From positions 62,001 through 126,000 of the forward strand of contig NZ_VWSF01000017.1 in NCBI RefSeq assembly GCF_008629685.1: a DNA stretch of 64,000 nt, given 5' to 3'. The notes under the pieces were generated by a model. The model made no database searches and had not been told where the DNA came from. It was given only the letters and a program-made list of their open reading frames with translations. Source of the DNA: Adhaeribacter rhizoryzae. GTDB lineage: Bacteria; Bacteroidota; Bacteroidia; Cytophagales; Hymenobacteraceae. The translations under genes and the position numbers were made by a program. Shown here in pieces: positions 34,843-44,033 of this stretch (the stretch's first letter is position 1; every line of letters starts with the position of its first letter).

Positions 34843-36225
34843 TCCTTTTAATTCGCCAAACCGCTTTCGCATTTCGCTGAACTTGCCTTGGTGATAAGCT
34901 AAACCATGATAAACGGCGGCTACCATGCGGGCCCATTTAAAATATAATTCGGGTTTCTGCAGGAGGCGGGCAAACGAAAATACGCGGTGGCTGCCAGCCG
35001 AAATAAAACTACGCATCCGGTAAATTGTTTTCCGGTGTTTGGCCACCGTTTCCGCATCTGGTTTTACGCGCTTACAGGGCTGTACACCTTTGCGGGGCCA
35101 GGTAAGGCGGTATGCCAGGCCTTCGCGGCGTTGCCGGAAACCAGCCGCCTGCGTTTGCTCCACAAATTTCTGGTCTACGGTTTCGAGTTGTAAACGGCCT
35201 TCTTGTATAGCGTTCTCCACTAATTCCTCCACCACGGTTGAGCGAACTACAACCACGTTGGTGCCTTTGCCATCCGAGGAATACGGTTCTACCCAGGCAT
35301 CACCAAACGAAATATCGGCCGTTTCGGCCACTACATCGTCGCAGAAGTTACAAGCCGAATTCATGTAAAAGCCTGCTCCCCAGTCGCCATCTTTTAAATG
35401 CCACCAGTCGCGGTTAATAGTACTGCCGTCGCGCAAGGTAAGCTGGGCATTATACCAGTTGGCCGGGCGGTTTGGATCTTTGTGCCGGAATTCAACCTGC
35501 TCAATCTGGTGTACCGGCACCTTCATTTGCCAGGCAAAGCTCTCAACAAACCGGGCACTTTTCATGTGGCCGCAAAACAAACCCAAGGTAAACCGGATTC
35601 GTTCGCGAAACAGCGGATCTTCGTTGCGGAGCAATTGTACGGCTTTAATAAAACAAGGCACCCCAACCACCGCATACCGGCCCGGCACTTCCCGGATAGT
35701 TTGCAATATTTCGGATAACTCAATTGGGTAATACCTGGATTTGGCGCCTTCCTGAACTTGCGCTACGGTGCGCGAAATACGGTAACGAAAATACCGGCCT
35801 TCTTTTTGCGGTTCTTTGGTGGCAATTACATGGGCTACGCCATCAATTAAGCCCTGCCGTAATAATTCGGTAGCTACCCAGGTAACCATGCCACCGGAGC
35901 TGCCCTGCAAGCGATATTCTTCTTCGGCTACATAACCCACGTAAGCGGTTTGGAAGCGCCCAATGGCGGCATCCTGGTGTTTCGCTAATGGGTATAAATT
36001 AGTAGCCAGATAATCTTCGTTTTTAGCCGCCGGCGAAAACGGGCAGGTACGGGTAAAACTATCGGAAGGCCGCCGGTACCAGGCTGGTACGCCACTGGGT
36101 TTTAACTCGCCGTAAGCATCAAAGGCCATGTGGGTATCGGGTAAATTGGCCTGCGCCACGCAACTTCCACAGCCAATGCACAAACCAGAAGTAACAATAT
36201 CTTTCGGACTTAGCGGCTCTGTCAT
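34840..36225 (-). CDS. FrhB-like flavo-iron-sulfur protein (coenzyme F420 hydrogenase/dehydrogenase beta-subunit family)
   Basis: 461 residues. An N-terminal ferredoxin-like part has C-I-G-C-G-S-C (residues ~17-23) and C-P-F-S-P. The FrhB N- and C-domains follow, with Q-G-S-S-G-G-M-V near 108, G-V-P-C-F-I-K-A near 197 and a late cluster C-N-F-C-D-D-V-V-A-E with D-I-S-F-G-D-A-W. FrhB relatives reduce or oxidise deazaflavin/FAD-linked substrates; in glycan loci they commonly accompany polysaccharide pyruvyl transferases, role not settled. Its ATG overlaps the end of the pyruvyl transferase gene by 4 bp (ATGA), so translation is coupled. Confidence 0.88.
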   Translation of the reverse strand: MTEPLSPKDIVTSGLCIGCGSCVAQANLPDTHMAFDAYGELKPSGVPAWYRRPSDSFTRTCPFSPAAKNEDYLATNLYPLAKHQDAAIGRFQTAYVGYVAEEEYRLQGSSGGMVTWVATELLRQGLIDGVAHVIATKEPQKEGRYFRYRISRTVAQVQEGAKSRYYPIELSEILQTIREVPGRYAVVGVPCFIKAVQLLRNEDPLFRERIRFTLGLFCGHMKSARFVESFAWQMKVPVHQIEQVEFRHKDPNRPANWYNAQLTLRDGSTINRDWWHLKDGDWGAGFYMNSACNFCDDVVAETADISFGDAWVEPYSSDGKGTNVVVVRSTVVEELVENAIQEGRLQLETVDQKFVEQTQAAGFRQRREGLAYRLTWPRKGVQPCKRVKPDAETVAKHRKTIYRMRSFISAGSHRVFSFARLLQKPELYFKWARMVAAVYHGLAYHQGKFSEMRKRFGELKG

Positions 36226-37370
36226 GCGAATTGCAGTTGTTTTGTACCCAGCGCCCGATCGAGGTAGGTGTTAGAAGTTTTGCGCAGGCGCTCTATTTTC
36301 TGGGTAATTTCCTGGTCCAGCGGTTCGTTTAAACGGGCGCGGTAAATGTCCGAAGGGGTACCTTCCGGCAGCAAATGCTTTTCGCCGCCAATTTTAGTCA
36401 TTAAACCTTGCAATTTGTGCCGGCGGTAAGGCGAAGATTCACACACAAAAGGCCGGGCATTGCGCAAAGCAAAAACGCACCCGTGAAAAAAGTTAGTAGC
36501 CACGGCTTCGGCTTGCGCCATAAAATGAGCAAAATCGTGCGGGTCGGCGGTAATCCATTGTTCGTCGGCCCAATCGTTGCGGTAACCAATGCTAATGAGC
36601 GGCAATTGGCGGCTATCGGCCCAGTTCCGGATTTCGCGGGCAAAAGATTCGGAAAAATTATGTCCGTAAACCGCTACGTACGGTTTAGTTAAGTTTTCCA
36701 AATTTCTGGCATCCGGTAAAACCGGGAATTGCAAACAAGGGTCCAGCACCATTTCGGGCTCAAAACCAAGCGCATTTTTAATAATATTTTGGGAATTTTC
36801 GTCCCGAACAGAAATTAAATCAAACTTCCGCAATTTTTCGGCCCAGGTTGGTTCCATGCCCCAGGTAGCATCGTAATTACCAAAGCTGGCGGCGTAAGAA
36901 ATTAGCTTCTGGGTTTTCAGGCCATCGCCGTAAAACAACGAGCAGCCGCCAAACCACGGGTGCGATAAATTCCAAACTTCGTCGCTGCCCACTACCACCA
37001 AATCGTAATTATCCATAGCTGCCGGATTGTTTAAGGCAAAACGGTTAGATAGAGGTAGGGTAGGAAAAAGGCGGAAAAATTTAAGCGTTTTTTCGCGGTA
37101 AAGCGCATAATCTGATTTAGGAACCCGGGTAGGTAAAACGGGTTGCAAGGCGCAGGTCCATTCGGCCTGGTTTACCTGGTCCGAGTCGTGGTCAAGAATT
37201 TCGGCCTGGTGCCCGCGTGCCTGTAAACCTTCGGCCAGGCAACGCGCCTGCCAGTAACTGCCATAATTAATGCACCTATGAAAGGTTAATACCCCAATTT
37301 TTAAGGAATTATTTTTACTTGTTTGCTCCAATGTATTTCGGAATAAATTTATTAGCTGTAAGTGAACCAA
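36222..37370 (-). CDS. Polysaccharide pyruvyl transferase (CsaB/WcaK-like)
   Basis: Up to 382 residues. The N-terminal domain has the family start K-I-G-V-L-T-F-H-R-C-I-N-Y-G-S-Y-W-Q-A, then D-L-V-V-V-G-S-D-E-V-W-N, and the C-terminal half has A-V-Y-G-H-N-F, D-P-H-D-F and A-T-N-F-F-H-G-C-V-F-A-L. It would transfer pyruvate from phosphoenolpyruvate to a sugar as a ketal. No in-frame ATG exists: the longest frame starts with TTG at 37370, and a second TTG at 37331 (codon 14) leaves ten fewer extra residues before the conserved K-I-G-V-L. The start is therefore uncertain. Leads the FrhB-like gene in a two-gene operon. Confidence 0.85.
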   Translation of the reverse strand: MVHLQLINLFRNTLEQTSKNNSLKIGVLTFHRCINYGSYWQARCLAEGLQARGHQAEILDHDSDQVNQAEWTCALQPVLPTRVPKSDYALYREKTLKFFRLFPTLPLSNRFALNNPAAMDNYDLVVVGSDEVWNLSHPWFGGCSLFYGDGLKTQKLISYAASFGNYDATWGMEPTWAEKLRKFDLISVRDENSQNIIKNALGFEPEMVLDPCLQFPVLPDARNLENLTKPYVAVYGHNFSESFAREIRNWADSRQLPLISIGYRNDWADEQWITADPHDFAHFMAQAEAVATNFFHGCVFALRNARPFVCESSPYRRHKLQGLMTKIGGEKHLLPEGTPSDIYRARLNEPLDQEITQKIERLRKTSNTYLDRALGTKQLQFA

Positions 37371-37627
37371 AACGCATGAATATTTTGGTTGGGCATTGGT
37401 AATTACCCTGGCAAATCGTTGGTCAATGCCAACGCAAGAAACAGCCCTTTGGTTATAAATATTTTTGTTAAAAATAATAGGGTGGAGGCCAGTAAAAAAT
37501 AAATGCCTGAGAACAGGGCACTTGCTTCTTTCCGCTTAAATTTAGAAGAATAAAAAATTTATTTTTAAAGGAATATGCATCAACTTGGCTGGAAAAACAG
37601 GTATAAGAACAAGCTAAGCACTACGCC

Positions 37628-38230
37628 ATGACCAAGTTTCTTTTGATTCGGCACGCCACCACCGATTCGGTTGGCAAACGATTGAGCGGCCGCATGCCGG
37701 GTGTTTCTTTAAATATAGAAGGGCAGGCACAGGCACAGAAACTAGCCCAGCGGCTCGCCGGCGCGCCCATTGCCGCAATTTACAGCAGCCCTTTGGAGCG
37801 GACTTTACAAACGGCCCAGCCCATTGCCGCAATATTAAATTTGCAACCCCAAACAGACGAAAGTTTTCTCGAAATGAATTTTGGGGAATGGACCAATGCC
37901 GATTTCAAGGAATTAGCCAACGACCAGCAATTTAAATATTTTAATTATTTCCGGAGCAGCGCGCGCATTCCGGGCGGCGAGCTGATGCTGGAAGCCCAAA
38001 CCCGGATTGTTTCGGGACTTATAAAATTAGCCCAGCAACATCCCAACGAAACTGTGGCTGTGGTAAGCCACTCCGATTTAATAAAAGCTGCCATTGCTTA
38101 TTTTGCCGGCATTCACCTGGATATGTTTCAACGCCTCGAAATCAGCCCGGCTTCAATTAGTATTATTCAGCTTTACCCAGAAACAGCCCAAATACTTTTA
38201 GTAAACGATACCGGCGGGCTTACTTTTTAA
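37628..38230 (+). CDS. Histidine phosphatase family protein (phosphoglycerate-mutase-like)
   Basis: 200 residues. The catalytic R-H-A-T motif is at the start (F-L-L-I-R-H-A-T-T-D), with Y-S-S-P-L-E-R-T-L-Q-T-A near 55, the acid/base Glu in F-L-E-M-N-F-G-E-W, and the second catalytic His in V-V-S-H-S-D. The usual N-terminal R-H-G is R-H-A. Substrate unknown; members dephosphorylate small sugar phosphates or phosphoproteins. Of interest, an inositol-phosphate synthase gene follows (after 438 bp) and would make a phosphate ester needing a phosphatase, but family specificity does not show this. Confidence 0.88.
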   Translation: MTKFLLIRHATTDSVGKRLSGRMPGVSLNIEGQAQAQKLAQRLAGAPIAAIYSSPLERTLQTAQPIAAILNLQPQTDESFLEMNFGEWTNADFKELANDQQFKYFNYFRSSARIPGGELMLEAQTRIVSGLIKLAQQHPNETVAVVSHSDLIKAAIAYFAGIHLDMFQRLEISPASISIIQLYPETAQILLVNDTGGLTF

Positions 38231-38668
38231 GCTTTATTAGCGGCTTAAACAAAATATTTAACCTGTACTTACTGAATAAGAACCTGTTGAATTTAATACC
38301 TTAATTTAACCAAGTTTATTTAAAACTTTTTTAATTATTTTCGGTTAAAGGCATTGCCACAGGTGTAAGTTTTAGTTGGCGATCTTCCAGATTATACCAG
38401 GTTAACTCTATTGGCTTAATATAAAGTGGTTTATTTTTCTGAAAAGAATTCCAGCGTTATAATCTTTAAAAGATTGGTTATTTAATTTTTGCTTTTAACC
38501 GAAGTAAGAATTAAAGCCCTGCTTTAAAGATTTTTGCCCATACCAGATTTTATTACTTTGAATTAAATAAATCAGGTAAAACCAGTACAACAATTAATAA
38601 TTTGGCTATTTCAATACGATTTCAGCCATCCGATATAATTAGTTTTTACTATTCTAAAAACAATTCAC
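38231..38668. other. Intergenic region ahead of the inositol-phosphate synthase gene
   Basis: About 440 bp, AT-rich, with no clear terminator after the phosphatase gene and no credible reading frame. It must hold the promoter for the synthase. Confidence 0.45.
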
Positions 38669-39994
38669 ATGCATAATACCATAGAAAAAGCAACAGGAAA
38701 GCTTGGTATCTTAACTCCTGGTTTAGGTGCGGTAGCTACTACGCTTATTGCCGGTGTAGAAGCCGTTAAGAAGAATCTGGCGCAACCCGTTGGTTCTTTA
38801 ACCCAAATGGGAAATATCCGGTTAGGAAAAAGAACCGAAAACCGCTTTCCTAAAATTAAAGATTTTGTGCCACTGGCCGACCTGAATGATATTGTTTTTG
38901 GAGGCTGGGATGTGTATAACGACAACGTGTTTGAAGCTGCCCTGAAGGCCAAGGTAATTGAGCCCATGATGTTGCACGCCGTTAAGTCGGAGCTGGAAGC
39001 TATTAAGCCCATGAAAGCGGTTTTTGACCGTTCTTATGTATCTAACCTCGATGGCGACCACATTAAGCAAGCCGCTACCAAAGCCGACCTGGCTAAAATG
39101 GTAATGGACGACATCGAGAATTTTAAAGAAGCCAACGATTGCGCGCGCATGGTAGTGGTTTGGTGCGGCTCTACCGAAATATATTTAGAGCCATCGGCGG
39201 TACACGAAACCCTGGAAAGCTTTGAAGAAGGTTTACAGAATAATGATCCGGCCATTGCGCCTTCCATGATATACGCCTATGCCGCCATTAAACTGGGCGT
39301 TCCGTTTATGAACGGCGCACCTAATTTAACCTGCGATATTCCGGCCCTGATTGAACTGGCTAAACAAACCGGTACGCCAATTGGTGGTAAAGATTTTAAA
39401 ACTGGCCAAACCCTCATGAAAACCATTCTGGCTCCTGGCCTGCAGGCCAGGGCTTTGGGTGTAAGAGGTTGGTTTTCTTCTAATATTCTGGGTAACCGCG
39501 ATGGTTATGTGCTGGACCATCCGGAAAATTTTAAAACCAAAGAAGTATCTAAACTAAGCGTGCTGGAAGATATTTTTCAGCCCGAAATGAACCCGGAACT
39601 GTACGGCGAAATCTACCATAAAGTAAGAATTAACTATTATCCGCCGGCCGGCGATAACAAAGAAAGCTGGGATAATATTGATATTTTTGGCTGGATGGGT
39701 TACCAAATGCAAATAAAGGTAAACTTCTTGTGCCGCGATTCTATTCTGGCCGCTCCGCTGGTATTGGATTTAGCCTTGTTCAGCGATTTGGCCAAAAGAG
39801 CCGGCATGTCGGGCATTCAGGAGTGGTTATCTTTTTACTTTAAATCGCCCCAAACAGCCCCCGGCCTTAATCCTGAGCACGATATTTTTAAGCAATTAAT
39901 TAAAATGCAGAATACCCTGCGCCACATGATGGGTGAGGACCTTATTACGCATCTGGGTTTAGAATATTACCAGGATTTAACCGAAGCGTTGTAA
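38669..39994 (+). CDS. myo-Inositol-1-phosphate (inositol-3-phosphate) synthase
   Basis: 441 residues. NAD-binding loop L-T-P-G-L-G-A-V-A-T-T near residue 15; further family motifs are D-I-V-F-G-G-W-D-V-Y near 70, V-V-V-W-C-G-S-T-E near 163, F-M-N-G-A-P-N-L-T near 212, G-G-K-D-F-K-T-G-Q-T near 239 and S-N-I-L-G-N-R-D-G near 271. It turns glucose-6-phosphate into inositol-phosphate in an NAD-dependent cyclisation. Single gene ending in a strong terminator. In this group of bacteria inositol serves phospholipid or glycoconjugate synthesis. Confidence 0.95.
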   Translation: MHNTIEKATGKLGILTPGLGAVATTLIAGVEAVKKNLAQPVGSLTQMGNIRLGKRTENRFPKIKDFVPLADLNDIVFGGWDVYNDNVFEAALKAKVIEPMMLHAVKSELEAIKPMKAVFDRSYVSNLDGDHIKQAATKADLAKMVMDDIENFKEANDCARMVVVWCGSTEIYLEPSAVHETLESFEEGLQNNDPAIAPSMIYAYAAIKLGVPFMNGAPNLTCDIPALIELAKQTGTPIGGKDFKTGQTLMKTILAPGLQARALGVRGWFSSNILGNRDGYVLDHPENFKTKEVSKLSVLEDIFQPEMNPELYGEIYHKVRINYYPPAGDNKESWDNIDIFGWMGYQMQIKVNFLCRDSILAAPLVLDLALFSDLAKRAGMSGIQEWLSFYFKSPQTAPGLNPEHDIFKQLIKMQNTLRHMMGEDLITHLGLEYYQDLTEAL

Positions 39995-40017
39995 AAGACT
40001 AAAGTTATTCTGTTTTT

Positions 40018-40077
40018 AAGCAGGCAAAGTATTCTGATTATTTTAATAGCCAGAATACTTTGCCTGCTTTTGTTTTA
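40018..40077 (+). terminator. Strong terminator after inositol-phosphate synthase gene
   Basis: Perfect 19-bp arms (40018-40036 and 40051-40069), then a T-rich tail. A very stable hairpin suggests strong expression of the gene or insulation from the next one. Confidence 0.9.
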
Positions 40078-40160
40078 TTTGCCATTAACCAACTACTAAA
40101 AAAAATTGATTAGGTTTATGTGCCCACCCTAGTATTAAGAATATTGGTTTAGGTCTTTAA

Positions 40161-40237
40161 AATCCATACCTGTCATTCAGGAGGAAACTATTTAGCAACT
40201 AGCTACATAGGTTCCTCCTGAATGACAAATGTGGGTT
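40161..40237. repeat. Palindromic extragenic element (REP-like), copy 3 of 4
   Basis: Arms TGTCATTCAGGAGGAA (40171-40186) and TTCCTCCTGAATGACA (40212-40227) pair perfectly; weaker pairing extends outward through CCATAC...GTGGG. Loop starts ACTATTTAGCA as in copy 2. Located between the synthase terminator and the ABC transporter operon. Confidence 0.92.
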
Positions 40238-40476
40238 ACTTATACTTTTATTCTTTTACTTTTGCGTATTTTCTTTTTGCATAACCATAGGTATTTAAAA
40301 TCTACTCTTCCTTTCCTATAAATATTCCTTCTTTATATAAAAACCGTTCTTCTTCAAGTAAAATATTTTCGTTGCGGTTTGAGCCAGTCTGGTTGGTTTA
40401 TAAGCAGGATTGGTCGATATTTTTTCTGAATAAAGCGGGATAAGGTTAGCCTTGTATAACCAAACCCCTTTTACGG

Positions 40477-41343
40477 ATGATTCAGTTAAACAACTTTTGT
40501 TACCGCTACTCCCGTAACCAGGAGCTGTTTCGGGGCTTAAACCTGACGCTGCAGTCGGGGCAGATTTACGGTTTGCTCGGCAAAAACGGCGCAGGTAAAT
40601 CTACGCTAATCAAAAATATTGGCGGTCTTTTATTCCCGACAACCGGCCAGGTTCAGGTTTTTGGTCAGGAGTCCCGGTTAAGGCAAGTCAATTTTCTGAA
40701 GGATATATTTTTTATTCCGGAAGAATGTTATTTGCCCAACCTGACGGTAAAAGAATTTATTCAGGTTTACGCACCCTTTTACCCCAACTTCGATTTAACG
40801 CAGTACCAAAGTTATTTAGATTTATTTGGCATTGCACCCAGCCGGAAATTACGGTCTCTATCTTACGGCCAGAAAAAGAAAACCCTGATTGGCTTTGCCC
40901 TTGCTACCAATACCCGCGTGCTTATTCTGGACGAGCCCACCAATGGCTTAGATATTCCGGCCAAAGGAATTTTCCGGAACATGATAAAAGATGCCTTTAA
41001 ACCCGACCGGCTGGTAATTATTTCGTCGCATCAGGTGCGTGATTTAGATGAACTGATTAGCAGCCTCATTATTCTGGACCAAGGCAAAGTACTTTTGCAT
41101 GCCGCGAAAGATGAAATTCTGCAACGGTTAATTTTTGGCATTTCGCCGGCTTCATTACCCGAAACGGCGGTGCTTTACCAGGAAAAATCACCCGCCGGCT
41201 GGCCTTACATTGCTAAAAATACTTCCGGCCAGAAGACTTACCTCGACATGGAACTGCTTTTTAATGCCTTGCTGGAAAATAATGCGGCTTTACAACCAAT
41301 GTTTACCACTAACCCAAAAATACCGGCTTATGAACTTAGTTAA
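40477..41343 (+). CDS. ABC transporter ATP-binding protein
   Basis: 288 residues. Walker A is G-K-N-G-A-G-K-S-T (near 33-41), the signature is L-S-Y-G-Q-K-K-K and Walker B is L-I-L-D-E-P-T-N-G-L-D, followed by the H-loop S-S-H-Q. The single-domain subunit matches those partnering an ABC-2-type permease. Its last 14 bases overlap the start of the permease gene, so both are translated together. Together with the sensor kinase and regulator downstream this looks like a self-sensing efflux module. Confidence 0.93.
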   Translation: MIQLNNFCYRYSRNQELFRGLNLTLQSGQIYGLLGKNGAGKSTLIKNIGGLLFPTTGQVQVFGQESRLRQVNFLKDIFFIPEECYLPNLTVKEFIQVYAPFYPNFDLTQYQSYLDLFGIAPSRKLRSLSYGQKKKTLIGFALATNTRVLILDEPTNGLDIPAKGIFRNMIKDAFKPDRLVIISSHQVRDLDELISSLIILDQGKVLLHAAKDEILQRLIFGISPASLPETAVLYQEKSPAGWPYIAKNTSGQKTYLDMELLFNALLENNAALQPMFTTNPKIPAYELS

Positions 41344-42088
41344 TTTAACCTTGCTCCTGAAGCGCCAGTTAAAGGAGCAATCTCAGCTTTATTTATTGGG
41401 CAGCCTGGTATTATTTGGCTTGCTGGCAACGCTGTTTTTAATAGTACACCACTGGCGCGACAGCTTTGGCGGAGCCGTACAAAACGGCGTTTTTCTGATT
41501 GGTTTATTTGGGAGCGGCGGCATATTTACCGCTACCATGTTCCAGGAATTTTCGGAATCCGCCAAAGGCATCTGGCTCTTAAGCATTCCGGCTACCGCCG
41601 CCGAAAAAATAGCTGCGGCCATCTTGTTATCGGGCTTTGCTTTTTTAGTGGCGTATTTAGGTATTTATTACCTGACCGATGGATTGTATACGCTGTTAAC
41701 TTACCAAAAATACGGAACCACGCCGCTGAATTTATTTCGGAATGGATTTTACTGGTTAGTGTGCGCGTACTTTTTGTTTAACGGCATTATTTTACTGGGC
41801 AGCGTTTATTTTACCAAGCTAAGTTTCGTTAAAACGCTGCTGGTTTTACTACTGGTGCTGGTTTTCCTGAATTATGCTAATAATTTCCTGATGGGAATAA
41901 TTTCAGGCATCCCGAATATTAATTCCAGTACGCCGCTCAGTGGTTTTCAGTTCGAGCACCAGGGCGAGAATATTTACGTGAACCTTCCCGAAAACATAGA
42001 TAGCATAAGCAATATTTTTGCCCGGGCAGTATTACCGCTAATTTTTTGGAGCATTACCTGGCTGCGCTTCCGGGAAAAAGAAGTTTAA
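41330..42088 (+). CDS. ABC-2-type permease subunit
   Basis: 252 residues from the ATG at 41330, which lies within the last codons of the ATPase gene (14-bp overlap). A longer frame beginning at 41135 runs antisense-like through ATPase codons and is not real. Six hydrophobic segments are visible, including L-Y-L-L-G-S-L-V-L-F-G-L-L-A-T-L-F, but no sequence motif defines its substrate. It likely forms the membrane channel with the ATPase upstream. Confidence 0.88.
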   Translation: MNLVNLTLLLKRQLKEQSQLYLLGSLVLFGLLATLFLIVHHWRDSFGGAVQNGVFLIGLFGSGGIFTATMFQEFSESAKGIWLLSIPATAAEKIAAAILLSGFAFLVAYLGIYYLTDGLYTLLTYQKYGTTPLNLFRNGFYWLVCAYFLFNGIILLGSVYFTKLSFVKTLLVLLLVLVFLNYANNFLMGIISGIPNINSSTPLSGFQFEHQGENIYVNLPENIDSISNIFARAVLPLIFWSITWLRFREKEV

Positions 42089-42100
42089 AACATCTGCCAC

Positions 42101-42811
42101 ATGAAAAAAAGTAATATTGCTTTGCTGGGTTTAGCCTTAATATTTACCGCGGGTATGCTCACTACCGGTTTTATCCTGAAAAAAGAAGCCGCCAAAATAA
42201 ATTTAAACGACCCGCTCCGGAATTATGAAACTACTCCAACGGCGGCTTTCAAAGTTTTAAAAATTAGCGGCAGCAACGGTTATCCCATCCACATTCAGTA
42301 CGATACTGGTAATAGCCTGACGGTTTTACGAAGGAGAAAAAGTTTTCTAAAGGCCAAAAACACGGCCGATACGCTGGAAATAATTTTTTCGGGTGCCAAT
42401 ATTCCGCTGGATGAAGCTAGTAAAAATACCACCCCCGCCGGTATAATTATTAAAACCAATGCGGTAAATAAAATAGCTAACCAAAATACTTTCGTCCGGA
42501 TTATAGATTTTAGGAAAACTGATCTGGATTTGGCTTTAAGCGGCCAGGCGGTGGCTACTTTTAGTAACTGCCAATTTCCGGCGCTAAATATTAGGGCCAC
42601 CGGCCAGAGCCGATTTGGCTTCGATGGGCAAAATATTGCTGATAACTTTAATTTAAACCTACAAAACAGTACAATCGGCTTTCTCAAAAATATTCAGTTT
42701 GCGGTTTTGCAGCACCAGGTTGGCGATAGTGCCGCGGTGGTATTATCGAATCAAGTTATGGCCCAGGTTTTTAACCAAGGGCAAAAAAAGCTAATGCAAC
42801 CAACTAAATAA
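42101..42811 (+). CDS. Exported GIN/DUF2807-like protein
   Basis: 236 residues. An N-terminal hydrophobic segment (~5-27) is followed by a beta-rich part with repeating patterns such as F-S-G-A-N, T-F-S-N-C-Q-F-P-A-L-N-I-R-A-T-G-Q-S and L-Q-N-S-T-I-G-F. This resembles the right-handed beta-helix GIN domain (DUF2807) often found beside such ABC transporter/LytS operons. It lies 12 bp after the permease gene. Function unknown; surface or periplasmic location is likely. Confidence 0.7.
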   Translation: MKKSNIALLGLALIFTAGMLTTGFILKKEAAKINLNDPLRNYETTPTAAFKVLKISGSNGYPIHIQYDTGNSLTVLRRRKSFLKAKNTADTLEIIFSGANIPLDEASKNTTPAGIIIKTNAVNKIANQNTFVRIIDFRKTDLDLALSGQAVATFSNCQFPALNIRATGQSRFGFDGQNIADNFNLNLQNSTIGFLKNIQFAVLQHQVGDSAAVVLSNQVMAQVFNQGQKKLMQPTK

Positions 42812-42920
42812 TTTTTCTATTATCTTAAGTTTTGCCTTTTTCAGAATTTATAAATTTAGACAATTCAGATATTTATACTGGTTAATACCTAATTTAAATT
42901 ATTTTACGGCCAATCTGCTC

Positions 42921-44033
42921 ATGCGCCTGCCCCTGGACACTTTACTACTGAAAAGACAAATTAAACCAAGTTGGCGCATTGCGTCGCATGTACTTTTCTG
43001 GCTGGTATTTTTTGGCAGCATCTGGCATTTTAATTCTATATCGTTTAATCCTTACCGCAATTCGCCGCTGGTTTACCTGAGTCCGTTGCGCGGAACCATT
43101 ACCCTTATCCTGATTTATTACCCGTTGGTGTATGGGGTTGGGTTAAAACTTATTCCGAAAAAAAAGTGGTTGGCGGTTATAGCGGCTAGTCTGGCCCTTT
43201 TAATAAGCTTTACCTTTATTGATTACATTGCCGAAATGTTAATCTTAAACCTGTGCCAGCCCTGCCGCGAGGCCGTGCAAACCCAAACTAAATATTACGG
43301 ATATTTACAACGTGGCTGGTTGGCGGTAGTATCGTCGCGGGTAGTAAGCTTAGGGGTTTTATTCGGGCTTATTGTGTATATAACGCCGGCCATCGCCATA
43401 AAAGCCGGCCTGGAATACCACCGGCAGTATATTCAGAACCTGAAGCTAAACCGCGACAATATTCAGTTAGAACTCAACTTTTTAAAAGCCCAACTAAATC
43501 CGCATTTTTTATTTAATACCTTAAATAATTTGTACGGCTTAATTATTCATGGCCGCAACGAACAGTCGGCCGAAACTGTGGCCCGGCTTTCGGACTTTAT
43601 GCGGTATACTTTGTACGATTCGGCGGAAGATAAAATTGCGCTAAACAAAGAAGTAAGTTTAATTAAGAATTACCTGGAACTGGAAAAACTGCGGCTAAAT
43701 TATACCCCGGTTTGTTTTGAATATGTTATTGATAATCAGGTGTATATTGTGCCGCCTTTATTGTTTATGCCGCTCATCGAAAATGCTTTTAAGTACAACC
43801 TGGATGCGCCGCAATCGCCGGCCATTCACATTAAATTAACGGTTCAGGACCATGTATTGCACTTTTGTTGCCAAAACAGTTTTGAACCGCAGCGGGCAAA
43901 AAACCAAACCGGCGGCATTGGCTTGGCAAACCTGCAAAAGCGACTGGCAATTTATTATCCGGGCAAGCACACGTACCATACCCAAATTAACGGAACCGCC
44001 TACGAAACCCAGCTAACCATAAATCTTGCATGA
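42921..44033 (+). CDS. LytS-type (His_kinase/YehU-like) sensor histidine kinase
   Basis: 370 residues. Four membrane segments occupy ~20-160, followed by a linker helix and the His_kinase domain with the phospho-acceptor motif L-K-A-Q-L-N-P-H-F-L-F-N-T-L-N-N near residue 190, then a HATPase with N-box (M-P-L-I-E-N-A-F-K-Y) and a G-G-I-G-L motif. It overlaps the response-regulator gene by 4 bp (ATGA). The pair likely senses an envelope signal related to the neighbouring ABC transporter. Confidence 0.93.
   Translation: MRLPLDTLLLKRQIKPSWRIASHVLFWLVFFGSIWHFNSISFNPYRNSPLVYLSPLRGTITLILIYYPLVYGVGLKLIPKKKWLAVIAASLALLISFTFIDYIAEMLILNLCQPCREAVQTQTKYYGYLQRGWLAVVSSRVVSLGVLFGLIVYITPAIAIKAGLEYHRQYIQNLKLNRDNIQLELNFLKAQLNPHFLFNTLNNLYGLIIHGRNEQSAETVARLSDFMRYTLYDSAEDKIALNKEVSLIKNYLELEKLRLNYTPVCFEYVIDNQVYIVPPLLFMPLIENAFKYNLDAPQSPAIHIKLTVQDHVLHFCCQNSFEPQRAKNQTGGIGLANLQKRLAIYYPGKHTYHTQINGTAYETQLTINLA

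Noticed and set aside
41135-41329. Extended N-terminus of the ABC permease
   Set aside because: This stretch is another frame of the ATPase gene; the membrane protein pattern only begins at the ATG at 41330.
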